A stretch of 7,623 bases of DNA, taken from Candidatus Zixiibacteriota bacterium. Lineage in GTDB: Bacteria > Zixibacteria > MSB-5A5 > SM1-73. The notes under the pieces are model-generated. The model saw nothing but the letters and a program-made list of their open reading frames with translations, searched no databases and was not told the origin of the DNA. Positions 1 through 5,949 of the stretch are shown here, one piece after another. The DNA lies in assembly GCA_023127875.1 (NCBI GenBank), contig JAGMFA010000099.1, positions 1 through 7,623 on the forward strand, written 5' to 3'. Within the stretch, counting starts at the first letter, position 1. Each line of letters begins with the position of its first letter. The position numbers and the translations under genes were made by a program.

Positions 1-145
1 TTTAGCCCTGCCAAAAGGGTTTTTCGACAATCCCGTATGGTTCACACCTGCGGATATAAGCTTATGCATTAGTGACTCTTTGGATTCATCCTGAAGGAGA
101 GGACCCACATTTGAAATCTATATTCCTGGGATGTCAATCAGCGGC
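1..145. other. left edge, no supportable gene
   Basis: No gene can be supported here. Two plus-strand frames are open from the window edge, to a TAG at 70-72 and a TGA at 92-94. Either could be the last residues of a gene starting outside the window, but the peptides match no family I recognise. A small hairpin followed by T's lies at 4-24. The region is also the 3' flank of the minus-strand LVIVD gene, and I see no convincing terminator for that gene. Confidence 0.4.
4..24 (+). terminator. possible weak intrinsic terminator
   Basis: AGCCCT (4-9) can pair with AGGGTT (16-21) around the six-base loop GCCAAA, with one G-T pair, and T's run from 20 to 24. The form fits a weak intrinsic terminator for a plus-strand gene ending left of the window. 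It also resembles the hairpin at 4391-4407 (TTAGCCC, loop, GGGTTT), so it may be a dispersed repeat instead. Confidence 0.25.
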
Positions 146-2062
146 TCACATCTTCTTCGCACTTGCCTTGGGCAACCGGAGAGGTGGAAGAAATCTCAAG
201 ATTTTAAAGGAACGACGGTCACAAAGATAAATATGTTCATCCCTTACCATTAGATTGCCCGGGTTATCCAGAAGGTGATAGCTGGCAGCAAGAACAGGAG
301 TAGAAGGAGAAGTAATATCAACCACCTCTATTTTGTGATTTTCCATGGTCAAATAAGCATAACGATCTTCTACGTACAAATCTTTAATTCCGTCAGAGGT
401 GGAATAAAAGCTTACCAACACCGGTGTCTCTGGATCGGTGATATCATATAACTCCATTCCCACCTCCTCACAGGCTAAGAACAAAAGATTGCCTGAGGAG
501 AATACACTCTTACACCTCCCCACCGTAGGGACAGATTTGACTAAGAAAGGATCATCTTTATCATCCACATTTATAATGGTCAGTCCTGCGGACAGATCAG
601 CAACGTAAAGATACTCGTCTCGTATGAAAATTTCCTGGACAGTTCCCGGAGTCTGGACAGATCCTCTGGGGATTACACTTATAGGATTTTGCACGTCTAT
701 GATCTGAATATCATTTTGGGCATTTAAAAGATAAGCATATCCTTCCTTTACCTTTACTCCATATGTATATCCGTCTGGCTGGTATCTTTCCACAACTTCT
801 GGATTAAAAGGATCTGTTATATCCACCACCTGCATTCCAGGTAGAAGAGCGGTGATGTATGCGTAATCTCCTTCAACATCGACACCGTTGTTGTTATAAG
901 GAGCATAAAGAGTGCTCATCACCTGAGGATGGATTGGATCCTCCACATTTAATATGTGAAGTCCGGAATGGTCGCACATCACGTAGGCAATATCATCTTT
1001 AACTACCATATCTTTACATGTGCCGGGAACGATCCATCTACCGGAGATGAAGGGACGATCAGGATTGAAGACGTTGACAATCTTTGTGGGCTCGAAGTGG
1101 TCGGTGACAAAGACAAAATCAGAGAAGTAAAAGATTCCTCGGGTATAGTCTCCCAACAAAAGGGCAGAGACTTCGTTTGGAGAGGCCCTGTCCCTCATGT
1201 CCAGAACCAGAAGCCCACGAAAGCTTAAGCCCAGATAGGCATAATCTCCAGACACTGAAATATCAGCCATGGTAGATGTTGACCAGTAACTGGAAAGCGG
1301 AAAGATATCTCTGGGATTGGTTACATCCACAATCGATAGCTGAACTGGATTGCCCAAATAAGCAAAGATTTTTCCACTATCCGCATTGACAAAGACTTTA
1401 TTTGCTCCTGCGATCTCATCATAAGATCCAAATAAGAAGGGATGATAGGGGAACACAATGTTAATCAGCCTTAATCCTCCTATTCCTGCCAGATAAGCTA
1501 AATTACCATATAAATAAAGGGAAAGAGCCTTAAAACCAGCTACGCTACATGAACCAATCAAAGAGACATTGAAGGGATCCGAGACATCAAAAACCAAGAG
1601 TCCGGCATTTTTTGTAGCTACGTACGCACAGTTGTCCCGGGCTTTTATATCCACCGGAAGATGGGGCATCTTGAAACTGTTTCTCAAGAGTGGTTGGTTA
1701 ACTGATGAAATGTCAATCAAATGCATAAGGCTATCTGTGGCGATAACATAAGCGTAGTTGCCTGAAATATCCACCTTCTGACCATTTGGGGTAAGCTCCA
1801 CTTGTCCGATCTGGGGAGGGGAATTGATGTTGGACAGGTCTGATATAGTCAATCCATCATAGAACACACAAAAGGCTTTTGAGTCATGAAACTTGATGTC
1901 CCTTAAGTCTGACCAAAGAGTGCTGGAAAGTTTGATGATATTGGAGTCAGGAGCACAGAAGTGTTGAGCCTTTACGGAGAAAGGAAAGCACAAAAATATC
2001 AGTCCCACAGATCCCGCGAATATGAACTTTATAGACTTTTTCCAATTCATTCTTGTAGACAT
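146..2062 (-). CDS. secreted LVIVD-repeat beta-propeller protein
   Basis: This 638-residue protein is built from about 13 full repeats of roughly 42 residues plus a partial one, from about residue 57 to the C-terminus. Each unit follows the pattern YAYVA-x-GLxVxDvsDPxxPxxxGs, which is the LVIVD repeat; such repeats fold as beta-propeller blades. About 14 blades would fit two seven-bladed propellers (inference). The N-terminus is a signal peptide: basic residues (R4, K8, K9), a hydrophobic core at about 11-28, and a likely cleavage site after VKA (residue 32). No anchor, dockerin or C-terminal sorting domain follows the repeats, so release to the periplasm or exterior is likely. Function is unknown; such proteins are usually predicted to bind partners. 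Met5 (ATG at 2050) is an alternative start, and neither start has a clear Shine-Dalgarno. The gene diverges from the small RNA and lipoprotein gene. Confidence 0.88.
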   Translation of the reverse strand: MSTRMNWKKSIKFIFAGSVGLIFLCFPFSVKAQHFCAPDSNIIKLSSTLWSDLRDIKFHDSKAFCVFYDGLTISDLSNINSPPQIGQVELTPNGQKVDISGNYAYVIATDSLMHLIDISSVNQPLLRNSFKMPHLPVDIKARDNCAYVATKNAGLLVFDVSDPFNVSLIGSCSVAGFKALSLYLYGNLAYLAGIGGLRLINIVFPYHPFLFGSYDEIAGANKVFVNADSGKIFAYLGNPVQLSIVDVTNPRDIFPLSSYWSTSTMADISVSGDYAYLGLSFRGLLVLDMRDRASPNEVSALLLGDYTRGIFYFSDFVFVTDHFEPTKIVNVFNPDRPFISGRWIVPGTCKDMVVKDDIAYVMCDHSGLHILNVEDPIHPQVMSTLYAPYNNNGVDVEGDYAYITALLPGMQVVDITDPFNPEVVERYQPDGYTYGVKVKEGYAYLLNAQNDIQIIDVQNPISVIPRGSVQTPGTVQEIFIRDEYLYVADLSAGLTIINVDDKDDPFLVKSVPTVGRCKSVFSSGNLLFLACEEVGMELYDITDPETPVLVSFYSTSDGIKDLYVEDRYAYLTMENHKIEVVDITSPSTPVLAASYHLLDNPGNLMVRDEHIYLCDRRSFKILRFLPPLRLPKASAKKM

Positions 2063-2084
2063 ACTCTGTGAGTGTTTCTTATAG

Positions 2085-2114
2085 TTGATACGCCCACTTC
2101 TTAGTTTTTACCAA
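2085..2114 (-). promoter_or_regulatory. weak candidate promoter of the LVIVD gene
   Basis: Read on the minus strand, TTGGTA (2114-2109) and TATCAA (2090-2085) are 18 bases apart. Each matches the sigma70 consensus at four of six positions. Transcription would start at about 2078, leaving a leader of about 15 bases, which fits the missing Shine-Dalgarno. It is only the best of several poor candidates. Confidence 0.2.
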
Positions 2115-2137
2115 TCTTCGGCTCCTATTCATGCCGG

Positions 2138-2154
2138 AGAATCAAAGTGATTCT
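2138..2154. promoter_or_regulatory. operator-like inverted repeat
   Basis: AGAATCA (2138-2144) and TGATTCT (2148-2154) form a perfect 7-bp inverted repeat with a three-base centre. The size and symmetry suit a dimeric repressor site upstream of the LVIVD gene. Only one copy is seen and no regulator gene is adjacent, so the role is inference. Confidence 0.3.
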
Positions 2155-2184
2155 TCTATGAATTAAACAACGGAAATGAGGCAA

Positions 2185-2220
2185 CAAAAAGAGACGCTTC
2201 AGAAAACTTTCGTCTTTTTG
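2185..2220 (+). other. imperfect hairpin with T-run
   Basis: AGACG (2192-2196) pairs with CGTCT (2211-2215) around a 14-base loop. The flanking CAAAAAG and TTTTTG extend the stem after a two-base bulge. An A-run and T-run on the two sides give terminator-like features on both strands. No plus-strand gene precedes it, so it may insulate the two divergent units. Confidence 0.3.
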
Positions 2221-2227
2221 TTCTACC

Positions 2228-2266
2228 AAAGAATTTGCTGGAGCAATTACATTAGCAAATTTTTTT
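2228..2266 (+). terminator. terminator-like hairpin upstream of the small RNA
   Basis: AATTTGCT (2232-2239) is perfectly complementary to AGCAAATT (2254-2261). The stem extends outward to 12 pairs (2228-2239 with 2254-2265) with one G-T pair, and T's run from 2260 to 2266. The form suits plus-strand termination, but the stem is AT-rich with a 14-base loop, and the transcript it would end is not obvious. Confidence 0.35.
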
Positions 2267-2284
2267 AAAAAATCAACTTTTCCC

Positions 2285-2313
2285 TTGACGGCTCTTCTGA
2301 CAGATTCTATATT
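2285..2313 (+). promoter_or_regulatory. strong sigma70-type promoter for the small RNA
   Basis: TTGACG (2285-2290) and TATATT (2308-2313) each match the consensus at five of six positions and are separated by the ideal 17 bases. Transcription should start near 2320. A terminator at about 2414-2421 follows before any reading frame, so this promoter seems to drive a short non-coding RNA of about 100 bases. Confidence 0.65.
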
Positions 2314-2319
2314 CTAATT

Positions 2320-2421
2320 GGTTTCAAAATAAAAAGAAAAGTTGTATGAGGGCAAGCTCTGGACCCCTCAGGATAGATTCTTAGCCCCCCTATCCTACCA
2401 GAGTGAGCCCTCATTTTTTTT
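2320..2421 (+). ncRNA. candidate small RNA, three-stem extended hairpin
   Basis: The predicted transcript folds into three nested perfect stems: ATGAGGGC (2346-2353) with GCCCTCAT (2407-2414), CTCTGG (2357-2362) with CCAGAG (2398-2403), and AGGATA (2370-2375) with TATCCT (2391-2396). The apical loop ends in six C's. Eight T's (2414-2421) follow the basal stem, giving an intrinsic terminator. TGAGGG (2347-2352) can instead pair with CCCTCA at 2365-2370, so an alternative fold exists. The lipoprotein gene has its own promoter downstream, which argues for an independent RNA rather than a leader. It lacks the signal-recognition-particle RNA apical motif and is too short for typical 6S RNA. I do not recognise the family; the 5' end is inferred from the promoter. 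Confidence 0.5.
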
Positions 2422-2455
2422 ACGCAAGGCTTCCAAGGGTTTTCAAAAATAAAAG

Positions 2456-2484
2456 TTGTGTTTTACCAAACTTCTTTTTATAAT
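2456..2484 (+). promoter_or_regulatory. promoter of the lipoprotein gene
   Basis: A perfect TATAAT at 2479-2484 lies 17 bases after TTGTGT (2456-2461), which matches the -35 consensus at three of six positions. Transcription should start near 2491, giving a leader of about 33 bases with no evident Shine-Dalgarno. Confidence 0.6.
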
Positions 2485-2523
2485 TGTATCGGTTTTTAGC
2501 TTAATATCATCATAGCACTTAAA

Positions 2524-2964
2524 ATGAATACACAAAGATATTTCTTCAAGGTTGTCGGGTGTTTCTTTGTGGTTCTACTTATATGTGGATGTGTGGGGAA
2601 AAGACCGGATGACGACGTAGCATTGATAAAGCAACTTCTGGCGAAGTTTGAAAGGGGGATAAATCAGAGAAGTGAAACCGTGCTGGATTCGATAATGCAA
2701 GACAAAAAGAAAAACATAGCTTCTCAGCTTTTGGATAGCCTGTTCCTGGGAGAAAAGCTTGAAAGTGCCCGGATAGCAAGCAAGAGTTTTGTGATCGTGG
2801 AAGATCGTGCGGAGGTGAGATTGAGACTGGGACTGAGTGAAGAATATGCCACAGATGCAGAAGAACCAGAGCAGATCGAAAAACCGCTTACACTTTTTCT
2901 GAACAAGAAAAGGGGAAGATGGAAAATTAAGGACTTTAGCATGGTATCGGATGAAAAGCAGTAG
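2524..2964 (+). CDS. small lipoprotein, possibly NTF2-like fold
   Basis: This 146-residue protein begins with a lipoprotein signal peptide: R5 and K9, a hydrophobic stretch at about 10-20, and the lipobox ICGC with Cys23 as the predicted lipidated residue. It should be membrane-anchored on the periplasmic side; residue +2 is Val, so there is no Asp retention signal. The mature part starts with an amphipathic helix at about 28-60, then alternates strands and helices, with a closing RWKIKDFSMV segment near residue 131. That pattern recalls small NTF2/SnoaL-like lipoproteins, but no family motif is definite and no enzyme activity is implied. A TATAAT promoter lies 40 bases upstream, but no Shine-Dalgarno precedes the ATG. 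It is followed by a 215-bp structured gap, so a shared transcript with nurA is uncertain. Confidence 0.8.
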   Translation: MNTQRYFFKVVGCFFVVLLICGCVGKRPDDDVALIKQLLAKFERGINQRSETVLDSIMQDKKKNIASQLLDSLFLGEKLESARIASKSFVIVEDRAEVRLRLGLSEEYATDAEEPEQIEKPLTLFLNKKRGRWKIKDFSMVSDEKQ

Positions 2965-3001
2965 TCTTAAAGATGAAGAGACAAAAAGCGCAAGCTGAAG
3001 C

Positions 3002-3029
3002 TCATTTGAGTTCCTATGGATTCAAATGA
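3002..3029 (+). other. 12-bp hairpin after the lipoprotein gene
   Basis: TCATTTGA (3002-3009) and TCAAATGA (3022-3029) pair perfectly. The stem continues inward to 12 pairs with two G-T pairs, closing on the loop CTAT (3014-3017). No T-run follows, so it is not a standard intrinsic terminator. Half of it also takes part in the longer dyad 3012-3115. Confidence 0.45.
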
Positions 3030-3115
3030 ACAAATGACCTGCGGCTACAAATGCACACCCACGCGGAACAAGTTAAGGGAAAGACAGCCGCAACCTTTCC
3101 ACAGGATCCATAGGA
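3012..3115. repeat. nested long-range inverted repeats
   Basis: TCCTATGGAT (3012-3021) recurs as its exact complement ATCCATAGGA at 3106-3115. Nested inside, TGCGGCT (3040-3046) is complementary to AGCCGCA (3086-3092). The two dyads can form together as one large stem-loop enclosing 3047-3085. This fold competes with the local hairpins at 3002-3029 and 3089-3124. It may be a structured RNA, a regulatory leader of nurA, or a decayed palindromic insertion. Confidence 0.45.
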
Positions 3116-3124
3116 CAGGTTGCG
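3089..3124 (+). other. 8-bp hairpin upstream of nurA
   Basis: CGCAACCT (3089-3096) is perfectly complementary to AGGTTGCG (3117-3124). TCC (3098-3100) and GGA (3113-3115) may extend it inward. No T-run follows. It shares bases with the larger dyad 3012-3115, so only one of the two can form. Confidence 0.4.
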
Positions 3125-3179
3125 TGTAAAAAGCAATTCAAATTACGTGCCGCCTTCAAGTTAAATAAGGAAAATAAAA

Positions 3180-4238
3180 ATGTTGGACATAAACGAAACT
3201 ATTGAGAATGAGATAAATCAAGCAGTGAACTTCATCCAGGAGGCCTTAAATCAGGAGCCTTCTTACATCGAGGTGGAGTCAGATGAGGAAGAGAAAGAGC
3301 CTTTGCATCTGGATAAGGACCTAGATGAACTTTCTTTTCACACAATCAGAGAAAAAGAGTCAAAGGGGAAGATTGCGGCTGTGGATGGTGGTTCGGCTAC
3401 GGTGGTTAAAGGAAGGTCATTTCTGATAGGTGTCCATCGGGTTGGGTCGGTTATCTACCAGCTGGGAAAAAGGATCGATCAAAAGATGATTCCCTTGAAG
3501 TTGGAGATAATCTCAAAAGCTAATCTCAAACAAATGTATGTCTCCGTCTATCGTGATCTTGTGGGTGAAGAGCCATCTGAAGCTCCGGGAATAGAGAAGA
3601 TGCTGGATCGCCTGCGCCTTTTCTCCGAATGGAGAATGGCACAAAAGCTTTTAGATGAGTTGGAAGGCGGTGATATGCTTTTAATCGACGGATCGCTTAA
3701 GGCGAGCATTGCTCCGCCCTATAATTTCATGCTCCAGTTCACCCGGAAAGCCAAAGATAAGGGTGTTCATCTGGTGGGAGTGACCAAAACCAGCACCCTT
3801 TACTGGGGAGATAAATCCCCCTTGATTCCGGCAGTGATGAAAACAGGGGAAAGGTTCTGCCCCAACTCAAAATGGTTCTGCCAGATATCAGATGAGAAAC
3901 TTCATACCACCGGCTCCAGCTATCTCGGAAAAATCTATGTGGCTAAACTCAAGGCTTCATCTGATTTTGGCTTCCGGATAGATATCAATCGAGTTGATCC
4001 TGTTGATGCAGATCTGGTTTTCTCAGTTCTATCGCATCTTTCCGGCGATCCTGCTTTTTTGGGATACCCTTATCCGCTGGCGGCAGTTCATAATATCTCC
4101 CGAATCACCTTATCGGAGATAGAGGATATCAGATATAAATTGCAATCTAAGGCTTTCGAGAAAGGTATCACCACTTCAGACTGGGATCTTTTGTTTACCG
4201 ATTTTCATGAGGTGTTAAATGCGGATTTGAATAGATGA
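3180..4238 (+). CDS. nurA: NurA-family nuclease
   Basis: NurA proteins are metal-dependent nucleases with an RNase H-like core that dock on the HerA ATPase and degrade DNA ends. This one has 352 residues, normal for the family. The family landmarks appear in order: VDGGS with Asp69 near the start of the core; Glu150 in the helix before the second aspartate; LLIDGS with Asp170; VTK at 201-203; and a C-terminal YPYPLxxxH with Tyr296, Tyr298 and His304. These match the positions where family members carry metal ligands and the conserved Tyr/His, so the enzyme looks intact. An acidic stretch at about 31-50 precedes the core. An AAGGAA ribosome site (3167-3172) lies seven bases before the ATG. A HerA-type gene lies downstream but is separated from it by an intervening HEPN gene. 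Confidence 0.85.
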   Translation: MLDINETIENEINQAVNFIQEALNQEPSYIEVESDEEEKEPLHLDKDLDELSFHTIREKESKGKIAAVDGGSATVVKGRSFLIGVHRVGSVIYQLGKRIDQKMIPLKLEIISKANLKQMYVSVYRDLVGEEPSEAPGIEKMLDRLRLFSEWRMAQKLLDELEGGDMLLIDGSLKASIAPPYNFMLQFTRKAKDKGVHLVGVTKTSTLYWGDKSPLIPAVMKTGERFCPNSKWFCQISDEKLHTTGSSYLGKIYVAKLKASSDFGFRIDINRVDPVDADLVFSVLSHLSGDPAFLGYPYPLAAVHNISRITLSEIEDIRYKLQSKAFEKGITTSDWDLLFTDFHEVLNADLNR

Positions 4239-4259
4239 AGTGAACTAGATTCTATTCGC

Positions 4260-4283
4260 GTAGCCAAGCCTTCATGGCTTGGC
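4260..4283 (+). repeat. GTAG-hairpin (REP-like) element, copy A
   Basis: GTAG (4260-4263) directly abuts a perfect stem, CCAAGCC (4264-4270) with GGCTTGG (4276-4282), around the loop TTCAT. Base 4263 can also pair with 4283. A 5'-foot GTAG beside a hairpin is the signature of REP elements recognised by RAYT transposases. The loop is close to the TTCA loop of the copies at 4338 and 5923. Confidence 0.5.
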
Positions 4284-4305
4284 AGCAAGCCGTAAAGGCT
4301 TGTTT
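4284..4305 (+). terminator. likely weak terminator after nurA
   Basis: CAAGCC (4286-4291) pairs with GGCTTG (4297-4302) around GTAAA, extended by A4284-T4304 and a G-T pair, and three T's follow (4303-4305). It directly follows the copy A hairpin and shares the AAGCC/GGCTT core, so the two form a tandem pair about 20-65 bases after the nurA stop. The T-run is short, so termination may be partial. Confidence 0.4.
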
Positions 4306-4337
4306 AAGTTAGGTTCTGGTCTTTAAACATAGAAGAT

Positions 4338-4364
4338 TGTAGGGGTCGGATTCATCCGACCCGC
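4338..4364 (+). repeat. GTAG-hairpin (REP-like) element, copy E1
   Basis: GTAG (4339-4342) abuts GGGTCGGA (4343-4350), loop TTCA, then TCCGACCC (4355-4362) and GC. The 27-base unit matches the reverse complement of 5923-5949 at 21 of 27 positions. All six differences fall in the stem as three compensatory pairs (T-A to C-G, C-G to T-A, G-C to T-A). The structure is therefore conserved while the stem sequence varies. Confidence 0.65.
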
Positions 4365-4390
4365 AAACGAACTTGAGCGTTACAACAATT

Positions 4391-4407
4391 AGCCCCCGTA
4401 AGGGGTT
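4391..4407 (+). other. short GC hairpin before the HEPN gene
   Basis: AGCCCC (4391-4396) pairs with GGGGTT (4402-4407), with one G-T pair, around the loop CGTAA. It lies 35-50 bases before the HEPN ATG and might act in its leader. It resembles the hairpin at the left edge of the window (4-21), so it may also be a repeat. Confidence 0.35.
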
Positions 4408-4441
4408 TAGCAGTTAGAAGCTACAATCAAAAGGAATTATA

Positions 4442-5842
4442 ATGAACACCGAATACTTCCTAATTCTTCCTAATGTGTACCTTCATGAATCTTGTTCGAT
4501 AGGTGAAGCAACTTTTCATCGATTTGGTTCAGCTGATGGAAAATTAGGAAATGACAAGAATGAGGAATTACTAAAGAATATCCAACAGATGTTGTTTAAT
4601 AACGGGTTCTCAGGGCTTTTTACATACTACTACTTCGACTCAAATCAGCCGTTTCAGAACATCGTTCTTGATGTTCGCAAGATTATGACAATCTTCAGAT
4701 ATGTTGTTTTTGAAGAACATCCCGATTACAGCCTTGAGTTGTTGACTTACTATCTCCTACAAGCAGAGAAGTTACCAGATGAAGTAGCAGAAATGAAATA
4801 TTGGTTGGAAGGCATCCAAGATGGGAATCAACACATTCATTTCGAGGCACCCGGATTTAGAGAAGTCACAAGAAGAGTAACCTATCCTGAAGTTCTGTCT
4901 TTGCATGATGGGCATTTCTTGATTCAAAGATTCGATGCCAATGATTTGGAGGATAAATACATAATAGCAATGGAGAGGTTCAATAGAACCCGCAAAGAAA
5001 ATCATGACCATGCAGAAGACATTTTGAACCTTGCCACTGCCTTTGAGCATATCTTCAAATTAAAAGGTACAAATAAAGCCGAGCTGCTGGCTATGAATTT
5101 AGTCCAGACTTTCGAATTAAGCGAGAGCCCTTTGGCCGGGACATTCGCGGAATGGAGCAAGCAATTCTATAAGACGAGAGGTGAGCTGTCTCACGGAAAT
5201 GCTTTTGAACATTATAGAAAGGAGACGGGTTACAATTTCTGGGAGGATTGTTTCAAATGGAAGCATCCGAATGGTTCAACTGGATACAGGCCTCATGCTT
5301 ATATAGCGTCAAAGATTTTTCAACTACTGATTGAGAGACTTCTAGGAGGTCAGGAAGCCATAAGAATAAAAGAACTAGAGCAGATGCTAACTGAATATAA
5401 AATAAAACCTCTGATTGAATCTAAAATAGAATCTCTTATTACTTACAATGAGATACAATACAGGAAGCTTAAAGAACTGGTGGATTCAGGTAAACCTTTT
5501 GACCACGCTTATTTTGATCTTGTTTCTAAGATAAAACAACGAGATGGGACTGAAGACAAGTCAGTTTTGCTCGAGCTTTTGCCTCATTTCCTTAATGTAA
5601 CTGAAAATAGATTTCCTGATTTGCAGAAAGAATGCAAAGAAATAATGAATTTACTCGCGACAGAAAACATGCATTCAATAGGTTCAAAAGTAATGAAGTT
5701 ATCTCAGAAGATTAAGGGCAAGGAAACGGATCGCCATGTGATGAACGATGAAACAGTTAAAGTTTTTTGCTTGTGGCAGTTTTTCGAAAAAGCATACTTA
5801 GCGCTAACACATATTGCTTGGCTTGAAAGGAGTACAAAATAG
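4442..5842 (+). CDS. Apea-like HEPN domain protein, predicted RNase
   Basis: HEPN domains are small helical RNases with an R-x4-6-H active site and are common in toxins and anti-phage systems. In this 466-residue protein the motif is FYKTRGELSHG, with Arg246, four residues, and His251. It is preceded by a helix around 190-206 (ILNLATAFEHIF) that fits the first helix of the Apea-like HEPN group, and by a second helix near 212-225. The catalytic pair is intact. Residues 1-170 form an N-terminal region I do not recognise, with Tyr/Phe-rich segments; residues 300-466 look helical and may be a sensor or partner-binding part. There is no signal peptide, so it acts in the cytoplasm. An AAGGAA ribosome site (4431-4436) is five bases before the ATG. 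Sampled GC (about 37%) is lower than nurA or herA, and REP-like repeats bracket it, suggesting acquisition. Its coupling to NurA-HerA is inferred from position. Confidence 0.7.
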   Translation: MNTEYFLILPNVYLHESCSIGEATFHRFGSADGKLGNDKNEELLKNIQQMLFNNGFSGLFTYYYFDSNQPFQNIVLDVRKIMTIFRYVVFEEHPDYSLELLTYYLLQAEKLPDEVAEMKYWLEGIQDGNQHIHFEAPGFREVTRRVTYPEVLSLHDGHFLIQRFDANDLEDKYIIAMERFNRTRKENHDHAEDILNLATAFEHIFKLKGTNKAELLAMNLVQTFELSESPLAGTFAEWSKQFYKTRGELSHGNAFEHYRKETGYNFWEDCFKWKHPNGSTGYRPHAYIASKIFQLLIERLLGGQEAIRIKELEQMLTEYKIKPLIESKIESLITYNEIQYRKLKELVDSGKPFDHAYFDLVSKIKQRDGTEDKSVLLELLPHFLNVTENRFPDLQKECKEIMNLLATENMHSIGSKVMKLSQKIKGKETDRHVMNDETVKVFCLWQFFEKAYLALTHIAWLERSTK

Positions 5843-5922
5843 TCAACAACGTGATGATATCGTTCTTCTAAGTGTTTTATTGAATATTCATATACTTCTA
5901 CGGTAGGATCAATCCAACAAGA

Positions 5923-5949
5923 GCGGGCTTGATGAATCAAGCCCCTACA
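5923..5949 (-). repeat. GTAG-hairpin (REP-like) element, copy E2
   Basis: On the minus strand, GTAG (5948-5945) abuts GGGCTTGA (5944-5937), loop TTCA, then TCAAGCCC (5932-5925) and GC. It is the inverted partner of E1, with covarying stem bases. Just upstream on the plus strand, GTAG at 5903-5906 is followed by the small dyad GGAT-CA-ATCC. The stretch 5903-5948 may thus be a head-to-head pair of one degenerate and one intact element. Confidence 0.65.

Larger units (their letters stand above)
2063..2523. other. divergent intergenic region with small RNA and promoters
   Basis: This 461-bp region separates the minus-strand LVIVD gene from the plus-strand lipoprotein gene. From left to right it holds a 7-bp operator-like dyad (2138-2154), two hairpins with T-rich 3' ends (2185-2220 and 2228-2266), a good sigma70-type promoter (2285-2313), a structured RNA ending in eight T's (to 2421), and a second promoter (2456-2484). 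It contains no protein gene that I can support. Confidence 0.7.

Noticed and set aside
956..1228. Plus-strand open frame of 90 codons inside the LVIVD gene.
   Set aside because: It is antisense to a clear repeat protein, and its peptide lacks any recognisable feature.
2176..2268. A 30-codon plus-strand open frame starting with ATG, preceded by a weak CGGAA.
   Set aside because: It overlaps both hairpins, has no convincing ribosome site or promoter, and its peptide shows no recognisable family or membrane pattern.
2390..2398. Minus-strand GTAG at 2398-2395 beside the GATAG/CTATC dyad as a fifth REP-like element.
   Set aside because: The GTAG overlaps the stem and the loop is 14 bases, unlike the 3-5 base loops of the other copies.
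2320..2421. Identification of the small RNA as signal recognition particle RNA, 6S RNA or the actinobacterial 6C RNA.
   Set aside because: The SRP apical GGAA-type loop motif is missing, the length is far below typical 6S RNA, and only one C-rich loop is present where 6C RNA has two.
4442..5842. Toxin-antitoxin pair of the HEPN-MNT type.
   Set aside because: No MNT nucleotidyltransferase or other small antitoxin gene is adjacent, and the protein is far larger than typical HEPN toxins of that type.
4260..5949. CRISPR-like array.
   Set aside because: The hairpin repeats are few, differ in stem sequence, occur in both orientations and are irregularly spaced, and there are no cas genes.
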